A stretch of 64,000 nt of DNA from NCBI GenBank assembly GCA_905181685.1, contig CAJIYK010000003.1:102419-166418 (forward strand). The letters are read 5' to 3'. This DNA comes from Methylophilales bacterium BACL14 MAG-120910-bin43. GTDB lineage: Bacteria; Pseudomonadota; Gammaproteobacteria; Burkholderiales; Methylophilaceae. The notes beneath the pieces are model-generated. The model worked only from the letters and a program-made list of their open reading frames with translations, had not been told where the DNA came from and ran no database searches. Below are positions 1 through 9,448 of this stretch, piece by piece. Numbering within the stretch: position 1 is the first letter of the stretch; every line of letters begins with the position of its first letter. The position numbers and the translations under genes are program-made.

Positions 1-948
1 AGTTCTATCAATCAAATCTGCAACAAGTGATTCAAGTTTTGCGCGAGTTAACTTTACAACTAAATGCTTAGGTCCTGATGCATCGGCAGTTATGTATGGA
101 AGATTAACTTCAGTTTGAGTGCTACTTGATAACTCAATTTTTGATTTTTCAGCAGCTTCCTTTAATCTTTGTTTAGCAAGCATATCCTTAGTTAAGTCTA
201 CGCCATTTTCTTTTTCAAAAATTTCAGCCAGGTGCTCGATAATTCGATTATCAAAATCTTCTCCACCCAGGAAAGTATCTCCATTGGTAGATAACACTTC
301 AAATTGATGTTCACCGTCAACACTTGAGATTTCAATAATAGAGACATCAAAAGTACCACCACCTAAATCGTAAACGGCAATCTTTCTGTCGCCTTCTTTT
401 TTATCCATACCAAATGCTAGTGCTGCTGCTGTAGGTTCATTAATAATACGTTTTACTTCTAAGCCAGCAATTTTTCCTGCATCTTTTGTTGCTTGCCTTT
501 GGCTATCGTTAAAGTAGGCAGGGACTGTAATGACTGCTTCAGTTACAGTTTCACCAAGATAATCTTCTGCAGTTTGTTTCATTTTTCGTAAAATTTCAGC
601 GGATATTTGAGGCGGTGCTTTTTTATCACCCTTAATTTCTACCCAAGCATCTCCACTGTCTGCTTTTGAAATGGTATAAGGCATTAATTTAATGTCCTTT
701 TGAACTTCATCTTCTTCGAACTTTCTACCAATCAATCTCTTTACAGCATAGACTGTATCTTTTGGATTGGTCACCGCCTGACGTTTTGCAGGGGCTCCAA
801 CCAGAGATTCACCATTATCTTGATAACCAACAACTGAAGGCGTCGTTCTTGTTCCCTCTGAATTTTCTATAACCTTAGGTTTTCCACCTTCCATTACTGA
901 AACACAAGAGTTTGTTGTTCCTAAGTCAATTCCAATTATTTTTCCCAT
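1..948 (-). CDS. dnaK: Chaperone protein DnaK (Hsp70), N-terminal 316 residues, cut by window edge
   Basis: ATP-dependent cytosolic Hsp70 that binds exposed hydrophobic peptides and works with DnaJ and GrpE. The minus-strand reading begins with ATG at 948 and stays open to base 1. It shows the Hsp70 phosphate-binding loop [14 protein letters not shown] at the N-terminus, the [15 protein letters not shown] stretch, and the second nucleotide motif [13 protein letters not shown] near residue 200. Only the ATPase domain lies in the window; the substrate-binding domain continues to the left. It sits 91 nt downstream of grpE and has its own heat-shock-like promoter (1004-1031). No frame break is seen in the visible part. 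A second, Fe-S-specialised Hsp70 (hscA) lies near 34-35.8 kb. Confidence 0.97.
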   Translation of the reverse strand, partial: MGKIIGIDLGTTNSCVSVMEGGKPKVIENSEGTRTTPSVVGYQDNGESLVGAPAKRQAVTNPKDTVYAVKRLIGRKFEEDEVQKDIKLMPYTISKADSGDAWVEIKGDKKAPPQISAEILRKMKQTAEDYLGETVTEAVITVPAYFNDSQRQATKDAGKIAGLEVKRIINEPTAAALAFGMDKKEGDRKIAVYDLGGGTFDVSIIEISSVDGEHQFEVLSTNGDTFLGGEDFDNRIIEHLAEIFEKENGVDLTKDMLAKQRLKEAAEKSKIELSSSTQTEVNLPYITADASGPKHLVVKLTRAKLESLVADLIDRT

Positions 949-1003
949 ATTCTTATTTTTCCTATTTTTTTTATTAGTTTAAGTTGATGCTTTATAATTT
1001 AAT

Positions 1004-1031
1004 ATATTGGGTCATTTGTATTAATTTCAAC
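1004..1031 (-). promoter_or_regulatory. Sigma-32-like heat-shock promoter upstream of dnaK
   Basis: On the minus strand GTTGAA (1031-1026) is followed after 14 nt by CCCAATAT (1011-1004). This resembles the RpoH consensus CTTGAA-N(11-16)-CCCCATnT. It lies 56 nt before the dnaK start. The grpE and htpG promoters have the same geometry, which strengthens the call. Confidence 0.72.
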
Positions 1032-1039
1032 TCTACAAG

Positions 1040-1586
1040 TTAATTCTTTTCTTTTGCTACTGTAACAAGGGCTGGTCTGAGCACTCTCTCGTTAAGGGTA
1101 TATCCCTTTTGCATTACTGAAATAACAGTATTTGCATCTTGATCTGACTCAACCATTGTCATCGCTTCATGAAAGTTTGGATCAAAAACTTCTCCCTTTG
1201 GGTCAATCTCTTTGATATTAAGTTTTTCAAAAACACTGGTTAATTGTTTTGAAGTGAGCTCCATACCTTCTTTATAATTTTCTAATGATGATTCATCCAC
1301 CATTAATGAAGCATCTAAACTGTCTTTAACAAGTAAAATTTCAGAGGCAAAATTTTCAATGGCGTATTTTCTGGTCTTATCCATCTCATCAATTGATCTT
1401 TTGCGAAAGTTTTCAGTTTCAGCTTTTGCGTATAAAACAGCACCTTCAAGTTCAGTAATTTTTGCTTTTAAATCATCTAAGGATTCTGTTTGATCATTTT
1501 CATTTGATGACTTCTTGAGTATCAATATCTTGTTGTTTGTCTTCTTTACTTTGTTTAGCTGTAGTTTTTTTTTGTGATTTACTCAT
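1040..1586 (-). CDS. grpE: Nucleotide exchange factor GrpE (one frame break near the N-terminus)
   Basis: GrpE releases ADP from DnaK and acts as a dimeric thermosensor. The conserved part includes the coiled-coil stretch rich in E, K and A (ITELEGAVLYAKAETENFRK) and the C-terminal beta domain with FDPNFHEAMTMV and a GYTLNERVLRPA motif. I place the start at ATG 1586, which gives a typical charged N-terminus (MSKSQKKTTAKQ...). That frame stops after about 28 codons, while the conserved frame is open from about 1525 back past it, so a one-base indel probably lies between about 1503 and 1560. A TTG at 1525 is the alternative start but would give a shorter tail. It is followed by dnaK. Confidence 0.92.
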
Positions 1587-1630
1587 AAAATATTTTTTGA
1601 TTTCATTTAATTTAATTAATAACTAGATTT

Positions 1631-1658
1631 ATATTGGGACAGTTTTTAAAAATTCAAG
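1631..1658 (-). promoter_or_regulatory. Sigma-32-like heat-shock promoter upstream of grpE
   Basis: Minus-strand CTTGAA (1658-1653), 14-nt spacer, then CCCAATAT (1638-1631). The upstream hexamer is exactly the RpoH -35 core. It lies about 45 nt ahead of the grpE ATG at 1586. Confidence 0.78.
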
Positions 1659-1695
1659 ATGAAAATTACATAATTTATTTTTTTTTAAATGTCAT

Positions 1696-1725
1696 TTGAC
1701 TTAACTATATTGTTTACTTGATAAT
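1696..1725 (+). promoter_or_regulatory. Sigma-70-like promoter for edd-eda
   Basis: TTGACT (1696-1701) and GATAAT (1720-1725) are separated by 18 nt and lie about 28 nt before the edd start codon. Confidence 0.55.
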
Positions 1726-1753
1726 GGACGGCTAGCAATTAAAAAGTTAAAAA

Positions 1754-3569
1754 ATGAAACAATCAATTATTGAAATCACAGAGCGAATCATAGAAAAGAG
1801 TAAACCGACTAGATCCTCTTATTTGCAACGTGTGAAAGATATGCAAAACAGAACCAGGGGGGCCGACAGAATGGGTTGTGCAAATGTTGCTCATGCCATT
1901 GCTGCCTTACCTAAAAACGATAAATTAAAAATTGTTGAAGAGAAAAAACCTAATTTAGGAATTGTGACTGCTTATAACGATATGTTGTCTGCGCATAAGC
2001 CCTATGAGGACTATCCTAAAATAATAAGAAATTTTGCAGCAAATTATGGGGCGACAGCACAAGTTGCATCTGGGGTTCCTGCTATGTGTGACGGCGTCAC
2101 ACAAGGTGAACCTGGAATGGAGCTCAGTCTTTTTTCAAGAGATACGATAGCTATGTCTTCCTCGATTGGTTTATCTCATGACGTTTTTGATGGCGTTTTA
2201 ATGCTTGGAATCTGTGACAAAATTGTGCCAGGCCTTTTAATTTCTGCATTACATTTTGGCCACTTACCAACAGTATTTGTCCCGGCAGGCCCAATGTCAA
2301 CAGGTATAGACAATACAACAAAATCAAAGGTCAGGGAGAAATATGCTCAAGGCTTAGTGGGGAGAGAGGAGTTATTAGCTTCTGAATCTGCAGCATATCA
2401 TGGTGAAGGAACATGTACATTTTATGGCACTGCAAATAGCAATCAAATGTTGATGGAGGCAATGGGCCTGCATGTGCCAGGTGCAGCATTTGTTCATCCT
2501 CATGATGGTATTAGATCTTTATTAACAGACGAAGCCGTTAAGCTCCTTGTTCAAAACATCAAGAAAGACACGATTCCTGTTGGAGAATTAGTAGATGAAA
2601 AGGTGATTATTAATGCTATGGCAGCCTTACTAGCTACAGGTGGATCTACAAACCATTTAATTCACTGGGTAGCGATAGCAAGAGCAGCTGGCATCATTAT
2701 TGATTGGACAGATTTTCATAATTTAGCGAAATCTGTACCCTTACTTGCAAGTGTTTATCCAAATGGCAAAGCTGATGTAAATGAATTTCAAGCTTCAGGT
2801 GGCCCAGCATTTATTATTAGAGAGTTAATAGACGCTGGATGCATGTATCCAGATGTTGCCACTGTCTCTAAGGGTGGGCTTGGAGAATATGCGAAGCAAC
2901 CAGAAATTAAAGATGATAAATTAGTTTGGACTGAGCTTGCATCTGAGAGTGTTGATGAATCTATAGTACGAAAGGCTGATAAGCCTTTCAGTGAATCGGG
3001 AGGCCTCAGGCTTCTAAAAGGTAATTTAGGAAGATCAGTCATTAAAATTTCTGCGGTACCTGAAGAAAAACATATAATTGAAGCTCCCTGCAATGGTTTT
3101 TAATGGACAAGAAGACTTGCTAAAAGCCTTTGACGATGGAAAATTAGAAAAAGATTTCATAGCAGTAGTTCGCTTTCAAGGACCAAAAGCAAACGGAATG
3201 CCTGAATTGCATAAACTAACTCCACCTTTGTCTGTAATACAAAATATGGGATTTACAGTGGGTATAGTAACTGATGGTCGTATGAGTGGTGCATCTGGAA
3301 AAATCCCAGCAGCAATTCATTTAAGTCCCGAGGGTGCAGCGGGTGGTGCAATAAGTAAGATTAGAGAGGGAGACATGATAAGGCTTAATGCGACTGTAGG
3401 ATCTTTAAATGTTTTAGTTGATGAGGAGGAGTGGCTTGAAAGGGAAACACAGAAGATGGCCGATTCTCAAAAAATTAATAATGGTCATGGGATAGGACGA
3501 GAGCTTTTTGCCAGTATGAGAAATAACGTATTGTCAGCAGAAGAGGGTGCCATCACATGGATAAGTTAA
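1754..3569 (+). CDS. edd: Phosphogluconate dehydratase, Entner-Doudoroff (one frame break)
   Basis: Converts 6-phosphogluconate to 2-keto-3-deoxy-6-phosphogluconate (KDPG) using a [4Fe-4S] cluster; member of the IlvD/Edd family. Cluster cysteines are visible in VPAMCDGVTQG, MLGICDKIVPG and GTCTFYGTANSNQ. The C-terminal TDGRMSGASGKIPAAIH motif is also present. The first frame stops just past 3088, where it reads EAPCNGF; dropping one C from the CCC at 3086-3088 gives APAMVFNGQEDLLKAF and a single protein of about 604 residues, near the usual 600-610. It is followed after 25 nt by eda, so the two form the complete lower ED route. In Methylophilaceae this pathway cleaves the hexose phosphate made by the RuMP cycle (family knowledge, not seen here). 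Confidence 0.95.
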
Positions 3570-3594
3570 ATAAATTAAAAGAAGAAAAAATTAA

Positions 3595-4212
3595 ATGAAA
3601 ACAATTGAATTGGCTAAATTTGGCCCTGTCATTCCAGTTATTGTCATCGATCGTGTTGAGGATGCGGTACCAGTGGCATCAAGCTTGATTGAAGGTGGTG
3701 TAAAAGTGCTAGAGGTTACATTAAGATCAAAATGTGCATTACAAGTTATTGAAGAGATCGCAACAAAAGTTCCTGAGGCTGTTATTGGTGCTGGGACAAT
3801 TAGGACGCAAGCAGATGTTACGAATGCAAAGTTAGCTGGAAGCCAGTTTGCTGTTAGTCCGGGTTACACTTTTGATATCGGGCAAACATGCAAGGATGTT
3901 GACCTCCCATTGCTACCCGGTGTTTCAACTGGTAGTGAAGTGATGAAAGCGAATGCTGATGGCTTTAATTTCCTAAAATTATTCCCTGCTGTTGCCGTAG
4001 GCGGCATTAATTTATTAAAAGGATTTGCAGGTCCATTTGCTGATATTTCATTCTGCCCAACCGGAGGCATTACCATAAAAACAGCAAAAGATTTCCTATC
4101 TTTGCCTAATGTGCCTGTTTGTGGAGGCACATGGCTTACCCCAAAGGATCTAATTCAAAACAAACAATGGGGTGAAATTACAAAGCTTGCTAAAGAGGCT
4201 TCATCAATCTAA
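3595..4212 (+). CDS. eda: KDPG / KHG aldolase
   Basis: Cleaves KDPG to pyruvate and glyceraldehyde 3-phosphate. The 205-residue TIM-barrel protein has the expected catalytic residues: Glu40 in LEVTLRS, Arg44, and the Schiff-base lysine Lys128 in NFLKLFPA. The phosphate-binding glycine segments PGVSTGSEV and CPTGGI are also present. It is intact, of normal length, and directly downstream of edd, so the two are probably co-transcribed. Confidence 0.96.
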   Translation: MKTIELAKFGPVIPVIVIDRVEDAVPVASSLIEGGVKVLEVTLRSKCALQVIEEIATKVPEAVIGAGTIRTQADVTNAKLAGSQFAVSPGYTFDIGQTCKDVDLPLLPGVSTGSEVMKANADGFNFLKLFPAVAVGGINLLKGFAGPFADISFCPTGGITIKTAKDFLSLPNVPVCGGTWLTPKDLIQNKQWGEITKLAKEASSI

Positions 4213-4223
4213 ATTTCAACGAT

Positions 4224-4877
4224 ATGATTGAGTTAGAAAAATACGAAACTATTATTTTTGATTGTGATGGCGTCATTCTAAATTCAAATTTTCAAAAAAT
4301 TGAAGCATACAGAAATACAGCCATTAGTTTTGGTGCTAGTGAGCAACAAGCACAAGCTTTAGTTGATCATCATGTTAAATTAACAGGCATTTCGCGAAAC
4401 ATAAAATTTAAATATTTCTTATCGGAGATTATGCATCAAGAAGTTTCTGAAGAAGCAATGAGTGAACTCTTGAAGGTGCTAAATACACAAGTATTAAAAT
4501 TGCTAAACGAATGCGAGATAGCAAAAGGACTTTCTAAATTGCGAGAAAGGACAAAAAGTAGCAAATGGATGGTTGCTTCCGGTGGTGACGAAAAGGAACT
4601 CAATCATTTATTCAAGGAAAAAAAAATAGACCACTTTTTTGATGAAGGTATCTTTGGTAGTCCAGCATCAAAACATGAAATAATAGAATTAAAGCAAAAA
4701 AAAATTAACTTTTCTCCAGCACTTTTCTTAGGAGACTCTCTATACGACATCCAAACTGCGCAAAAATATAATTTAGATTTTATCTTTGTTTCTGGCTGGA
4801 CAGACCTATCTGGTTGGGAGCAAATATGTGCTGATGATGAAATCAGGACTATTGAGCGAATTAACGATCTTATTTAA
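4224..4877 (+). CDS. HAD-superfamily phosphatase (beta-phosphoglucomutase / phosphoglycolate phosphatase type)
   Basis: A 217-residue haloacid-dehalogenase-like hydrolase. Motif I is FDCDGVILNS, with nucleophile Asp13 and acid/base Asp15. A helical cap follows (residues about 20-85), then motif II around VASGG and motif III/IV LGDSLYDIQTAQ, which binds Mg2+. The substrate cannot be read from sequence. It starts 11 nt after eda and may belong to the same transcript, so a sugar phosphate or phosphoglycolate substrate is reasonable but unproven. It converges with the heptose genes. Confidence 0.8.
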   Translation: MIELEKYETIIFDCDGVILNSNFQKIEAYRNTAISFGASEQQAQALVDHHVKLTGISRNIKFKYFLSEIMHQEVSEEAMSELLKVLNTQVLKLLNECEIAKGLSKLRERTKSSKWMVASGGDEKELNHLFKEKKIDHFFDEGIFGSPASKHEIIELKQKKINFSPALFLGDSLYDIQTAQKYNLDFIFVSGWTDLSGWEQICADDEIRTIERINDLI

Positions 4878-4883
4878 TCAAAC

Positions 4884-5357
4884 TCACTTCATTTTGCTAA
4901 TTATTTTGGAACTGCTCTTTCCTTCTACAAGTGGAACGAGATAGAGCTTACCCTTCCATTTTTTTATTTCATTTGCACCCACAACACTCTTAGGTGTGTA
5001 GTCATTGCCTTTAATCAGGACATCAGGCTTAATCACCTTGATAAGTTTTATGGGGGTAGATTCTTTAAAAATGATGACCGCATCAATTGATTCAAGGGCA
5101 CATAGAACTCGAGCCCTATCGGCCTCACCTATAATGGGCCTATTTTTACCCTTAATAGTTTTGATTGAGGAGTCTGAATTTAGACCCAATATCAAATAAT
5201 CAACCTGAGATTTTGCCTTCTCAAGATAGGTGACGTGACCAGAATGCAATATATCAAAGCAACCATTAGTGAAGCCAATCGTTTGCCCCTTTGCTTTTAA
5301 GTCAGTAATTTTTGGTAATAATTCTCTTAAAGAAAATATTTTATTTTTTTGGCCGTT
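4884..5357 (-). CDS. hldC: D-glycero-beta-D-manno-heptose 1-phosphate adenylyltransferase (HldC, or C-terminal domain of HldE)
   Basis: Transfers AMP to heptose 1-phosphate, giving ADP-heptose for the LPS inner core. Nucleotidyltransferase signatures are clear: TNGCFDILHSGHVTYLEKA with the HxGH motif, and SSSKIISKMK at the end. No ATG, GTG or TTG opens the domain: the frame is open from the stop of the upstream kinase gene (about 5366) to the first TTG at 5249, which lies inside the conserved core. Either it uses a rare start near 5340, or a single-base indel next to the kinase stop (5362-5364) splits one bifunctional HldE. The sum of both parts is about 481 residues, close to the 477 of E. 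coli HldE. Confidence 0.85.
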   Translation of the reverse strand, partial: NGQKNKIFSLRELLPKITDLKAKGQTIGFTNGCFDILHSGHVTYLEKAKSQVDYLILGLNSDSSIKTIKGKNRPIIGEADRARVLCALESIDAVIIFKESTPIKLIKVIKPDVLIKGNDYTPKSVVGANEIKKWKGKLYLVPLVEGKSSSKIISKMK

Positions 5358-5361
5358 AAAA

Positions 5362-6336
5362 TTACTCTTCTATCTCTTCCAATAATTCCTCACCCTTGAT
5401 AGGAACAGTACCTAATTTTGATATAACAATACCTGCAGCCAAGTTAGCCAATTTAAAGCTATCTGATAAATCAAGTTTTGCTGAAATACCACAAGCTAAT
5501 GTGGCTATCACAGTATCACCCGCTCCAGAGACATCATAAACTTGCTTTGATATTGAGGTTGGGTAAGTATTAATCTTGTTTGACGTGATATGACTTATCC
5601 CATCCTCTCCTTGTGTCATTACGATAGAGTTAATATTAAAGTTCTTACTTATTTTTCTTAAGGCCGTATTGAGCAAATCCTTATCAAAATTTGTAAGGCC
5701 AGTAAGCTCCATCGCCTCTTTTTTATTGGGAGTGATAAGCGTTGCCCCTGCATATTTGGCTACATCTTTTCCTTTAGGATCAATTAATACAGGTATTTTT
5801 TTTCTATTAGCTTGTTGAATAATTTTTTTTAAAAAAGGAGCTGAAAGAAAACCTTTGTTATAGTCAGAAATGACAATGCACGAGAGATCAGAACTTATAT
5901 ACTGCATAACTTTTTTAATATTTGCTTCACTTGGCCCATGACTTTCCTGCTCCTCATCAACCCTCGCAATTTGATGATGACCGGCCATTATTCTTGTTTT
6001 TGTCGTCGTAGGACCATTTTCTTTAATAAGCCCCTTTATTGATAAACTATGTTCTTTAATGAGACTGGAAAGTATTTTTCCATTGCCGTCATTACCAATA
6101 TTACCTACTAGTATAGGTTTTATTCCTAAGCCTTGAAGGTTGAGCGCTACATTTCCTGCACCACCAATGCGATTATGGTGCTTATTCTTTTTTATAACAG
6201 GAACTGGCGCTTCTGGAGATATACGGTCTACATCCCCAAAAATATATTGATCTAACATCAAATCGCCGATAACAAGACATGATTTTTTAGATCCAAGAAA
6301 TTGATTTTTGACTATGTTAATAAGTTGGTCTGACAT
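5362..6336 (-). CDS. hldA: D-glycero-beta-D-manno-heptose-7-phosphate kinase (HldA, or N-terminal domain of HldE)
   Basis: PfkB-family kinase that phosphorylates heptose 7-phosphate at C1 in the ADP-heptose pathway. The N-terminus reads LVIGDLMLDQYIFGDVDRIS followed by PEAPVPV, typical of RfaE domain I. A glycine-rich GGAGNVALNL follows, and the C-terminal anion-hole/catalytic motif is DVSGAGDTVIATLACG. It is 324 residues long, starts 2 nt after the hldD stop, and is followed at once, in a shifted frame, by the adenylyltransferase domain. See the hldC entry for the possible fusion. Confidence 0.93.
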   Translation of the reverse strand: MSDQLINIVKNQFLGSKKSCLVIGDLMLDQYIFGDVDRISPEAPVPVIKKNKHHNRIGGAGNVALNLQGLGIKPILVGNIGNDGNGKILSSLIKEHSLSIKGLIKENGPTTTKTRIMAGHHQIARVDEEQESHGPSEANIKKVMQYISSDLSCIVISDYNKGFLSAPFLKKIIQQANRKKIPVLIDPKGKDVAKYAGATLITPNKKEAMELTGLTNFDKDLLNTALRKISKNFNINSIVMTQGEDGISHITSNKINTYPTSISKQVYDVSGAGDTVIATLACGISAKLDLSDSFKLANLAAGIVISKLGTVPIKGEELLEEIEE

Positions 6337-6338
6337 AG

Positions 6339-7322
6339 TTATGCATACCTATCTGATGTCAGGAGGTAATTCTCTAAATAATCCGTAACACCTTCTTTCA
6401 GATTCATAAAATTATCATTAAAGCCGATAGAATTTATTTTATTCATTGTTGCTTGAGTATAGTACTGGTATTTTCCCTTTAAGTCATTTGGCATCTCTAT
6501 ATATTTAATATCATCAGGTTGTCCTTTTGTATTAATTAATAAAGCTTCTGCTAGAGCTTTAAATGTCTCAGCATTTCCGGTACCGGCGTTATATAGGCCT
6601 GAGAAATTATTATTGTTGAGGAAAAAAATTATAATCTTTACGGCATCTTTAACATAAATAAAGTCTCGAACTTGCATCCCGTCTGCATAAGATGGGTGCT
6701 CACTTTTAAATAGCTTAATCTGATTGGTCTCTTTAAATTGATTAAAGGCATGAAAAGCAACACTTGCCATCCTTCCCTTATGATATTCGTTAGGCCCGTA
6801 AACATTAAAAAACTTTAGACCGCACCATTGTGGTGGGGTTGGTTGATTTTTTGATAATTCAAGCTGAACCCAGCGGTCAAAAAAATGTTTTGAGTAGCCA
6901 TATGCATTTAATGGACTCAGTTTATCGAGTTCGGATTCATTGTCACCATAACCAACCGAGCCATTTCCATAGGTTGCCGCCGAGCTTGCATAAATGAAAG
7001 GCACTTTATTTTCAGCACACCAATGCCAAAGAGCTTGGCTAAATCTTATGTTTGATTGAAGCAGCCGATTAAAGTTAGATTCTGTTGTCGCGCTTATAGC
7101 TCCCATATGAATTACTGCGGAAACATTTTTTTTATCGTTAAGATATTTTTCTAAATCGTCTTTTGCAATATATTCAATGAACTTACGCTTGTTGAAATTA
7201 TTTTCTTGTTGTTCATTGATTAGGTCATCAACAATCACAAAGTCATCAAAATTCATCTGGGTGTTTAAATGCCAGGCAATCATACTTCCAATCATCCCAC
7301 CCCCACCTGTGAGAATTATCAT
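6339..7322 (-). CDS. hldD: ADP-L-glycero-D-manno-heptose 6-epimerase
   Basis: Epimerises ADP-D,D-heptose to ADP-L,D-heptose, the LPS inner-core donor. It is a short-chain dehydrogenase/reductase with the NADP-binding GGGGMIGS motif at residues 6-13, the catalytic serine region YASSAATYG and the YGYSK (YxxxK) pair. It is 327 residues, slightly longer than the E. coli enzyme of about 310. Its start overlaps the end of hemH by 4 nt (ATGA), so the two are translationally coupled. The run hemH-hldD-hldA-hldC puts the last two soluble ADP-heptose steps together. Confidence 0.95.
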   Translation of the reverse strand: MIILTGGGGMIGSMIAWHLNTQMNFDDFVIVDDLINEQQENNFNKRKFIEYIAKDDLEKYLNDKKNVSAVIHMGAISATTESNFNRLLQSNIRFSQALWHWCAENKVPFIYASSAATYGNGSVGYGDNESELDKLSPLNAYGYSKHFFDRWVQLELSKNQPTPPQWCGLKFFNVYGPNEYHKGRMASVAFHAFNQFKETNQIKLFKSEHPSYADGMQVRDFIYVKDAVKIIIFFLNNNNFSGLYNAGTGNAETFKALAEALLINTKGQPDDIKYIEMPNDLKGKYQYYTQATMNKINSIGFNDNFMNLKEGVTDYLENYLLTSDRYA

Positions 7323-8428
7323 TTTGAAGTAGCCTTAACTTTGTTGTACATTTTCTTTGTTTTGTCTGAAGCGCTATCCTCTTTTTTCTTTGTCCATTTA
7401 GGATCTATCCATCCTGCTAAATGAGGTCTGATTATTTCCTCCATAGATTTAATCCACTCGTCTTCATTATTTAAAGCAGGAATATAGTTGAAACTTTTGC
7501 CACCACCTTCTAAAAATAAAGATTTGCCCTCCATATTAATTTCTTCGAGAGTTTCTAGGCAGTCACTTGAAAAGCCAGGGCAAATAACATGGATACTGGC
7601 ATCTTTTTTTTCTGCTTCTTGCGCTATTACGTCAGTAAAGTAGGGTTTAAGCCACTCAGCTTTCCCAAATCTTGATTGAAAGCAGACTTGATACTCATGG
7701 TCCTTGAGTTTTAAAGCTTCGGCAAGAAGCCTTCCTGTTTTATGGCACTCACAGTGATATGGGTCCCCTTGCATTAGCGATTTTTTTGGAACCCCATGAA
7801 AACTCATAATTAATTTTTTCGGTTTTTTATTTTTTTTCCAGAAGTTTAGAACGGATATTTTTAATGCATTTATATAAGCCGGATTATCATGATAGTGACG
7901 TATTGTTCGAATCTCAGGTACGTTGCGCGTCCGTATTAAAATTTTCCATAGTGCATCCATAGCAGATCCTGAAGAAGAGGCTGCATATTGCGGATAGAGT
8001 GGAAATAATAAGATTTTTGTACAATTCTTTTTTCGTAATTCATCAAGTGCTGATTGCATCGAGGGATTGCCGTAAGACATACCAAGTGCAACCTCAAGAG
8101 GCTGAGAATATTTTTTTTTCAAAACAGTCTTGAGTAATTTTTCCTGTGAACGAGCATTTACAAGAAGCGGGGAACCCTTAGAAGTCCATACTTGCGCATA
8201 TTTTTTTGCAGAAGCATTGGGGCGAAAAACTAAAATAATAAAATGTAAAATCCAACACCAAATAAACCTTGGAATTTCTACGACTCTTCTATCCATTAAA
8301 AATTGACCTAAATATCTCCTTAGTGATGGGGCATCGGCTGCATCAGGTGTGCCTAAGTTTGCGAGAATGATGCCAATTTTTGGTGGATCACCATGCTTAT
8401 ATGGTGGCTCAGGATTAAAGTAACTCAT
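7319..8428 (-). CDS. hemH: Ferrochelatase
   Basis: Inserts Fe2+ into protoporphyrin IX, the last step of haem synthesis. The 369-residue protein has the catalytic histidine in MSFHGVPKKS, FQSRFGKAEWLKPY, and the acidic metal-path segment CPGFSSDCLETLEEI. The N-terminal GIILANLGTPDAADAPSLRR is characteristic of proteobacterial HemH. The basic C-terminal tail (about 20 residues rich in K, D and S) is less conserved. It lies 9 nt downstream of hrcA. Confidence 0.96.
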   Translation of the reverse strand: MSYFNPEPPYKHGDPPKIGIILANLGTPDAADAPSLRRYLGQFLMDRRVVEIPRFIWCWILHFIILVFRPNASAKKYAQVWTSKGSPLLVNARSQEKLLKTVLKKKYSQPLEVALGMSYGNPSMQSALDELRKKNCTKILLFPLYPQYAASSSGSAMDALWKILIRTRNVPEIRTIRHYHDNPAYINALKISVLNFWKKNKKPKKLIMSFHGVPKKSLMQGDPYHCECHKTGRLLAEALKLKDHEYQVCFQSRFGKAEWLKPYFTDVIAQEAEKKDASIHVICPGFSSDCLETLEEINMEGKSLFLEGGGKSFNYIPALNNEDEWIKSMEEIIRPHLAGWIDPKWTKKKEDSASDKTKKMYNKVKATSK

Positions 8429-8437
8429 AGTATCTTT

Positions 8438-9448
8438 TTATTTAATTGATTTGCTTAGCATTTTAGCAGTGATATCTACAATTGGGATGACTCTTTCGTA
8501 CGCCATCCTGGTTGGCCCTATTACACCAAGTATCCCTAAGACCTCTCCATCGGATTGGTATGGTGCTGTGACGATACTACATTCGTCAAGTGCTTGGTAT
8601 CCAGATTCTTCCCCAATAAATATTTGCATACCAGATGAATGGTGACTTTTTTCAAGTAATTGAAGTAGCGCTGTTTTTTTCTCAAAAAGCTCAATAATTT
8701 TTTTTATACTTTTTACATTTTGTGACAAATCGACTGTATCTAATAACTTACCTTGTCCAGTCAGAATTAAATTTTCATCAAGTTTAGGACTAATCGAAAG
8801 CTCTACCGCTGCACTCATAAGGTTTGTCATATTTTTTTTCATTGTCGAAAGCTCGTCGATAATCTTTTCTTTTATTTTGCTTATATCCAAATCCTTATAA
8901 TGTTCATTAAAGAAATTAGAGGCCTCAATTAATGTGCTTTGATCATATTCCTCTTGAGTATCAAGCACACGATTTTGAACGCTTCCATCACTTGTCACAA
9001 TAATAACGAGGATTCTTTTTTTTGATAAGTTTAAAAATTCTATATGCTTAAAGCTAATTTTTTTAGCCTTAGGTAGCATTACAACACCAGCAAAGTTAGT
9101 CATACTAGATAATGTGTCAGCCGTGATATTAACTAAATCTTTTGAGTTGGAGGTTTGTAAGGAGCTCTGCAGTATATCTAAATCAGCTTTATTTGGCGAC
9201 TTCATCGTAACCAAGCTATCGACAAAAAAACGATACCCTTTATGCGTTGGTATTCTACCTGCAGAAGTATGTGGGCTTGAAATGAAGCCTGCATCTTCAA
9301 GGTCCTTCATAATATTTCTGATTGATGCAGAACTTAGATCTAGGCCTGAAGAAGCAGTTAATGTTTTTGAACCGACCGGTTGGCCATCAGCAATATGATG
9401 ATTTATTAATGTTTTTAGGAGATGCTGAGTTCTAGTATCAATTTCCAT
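8438..9448 (-). CDS. hrcA: Heat-inducible transcription repressor HrcA
   Basis: Repressor of class I heat-shock genes that binds CIRCE operators and is kept active by GroEL. The N-terminal winged helix-turn-helix is recognisable (SASIRNIMKDLEDAGFISSP, then HTSAGRIPTHKGYRFFVD). It is followed by the GAF-like dimerisation domain ending in GVIGPTRMAYERVIPIVD. At 336 residues it has normal length. I found no CIRCE inverted repeat ahead of hrcA, grpE or dnaK, so its target (usually groESL) is probably elsewhere. dnaK and grpE instead carry sigma-32-like promoters. Confidence 0.95.
   Translation of the reverse strand: MEIDTRTQHLLKTLINHHIADGQPVGSKTLTASSGLDLSSASIRNIMKDLEDAGFISSPHTSAGRIPTHKGYRFFVDSLVTMKSPNKADLDILQSSLQTSNSKDLVNITADTLSSMTNFAGVVMLPKAKKISFKHIEFLNLSKKRILVIIVTSDGSVQNRVLDTQEEYDQSTLIEASNFFNEHYKDLDISKIKEKIIDELSTMKKNMTNLMSAAVELSISPKLDENLILTGQGKLLDTVDLSQNVKSIKKIIELFEKKTALLQLLEKSHHSSGMQIFIGEESGYQALDECSIVTAPYQSDGEVLGILGVIGPTRMAYERVIPIVDITAKMLSKSIK

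Noticed and set aside
119..307. Plus-strand frame opposite dnaK
   Set aside because: Antisense shadow of the conserved Hsp70 gene with no RBS or family resemblance.
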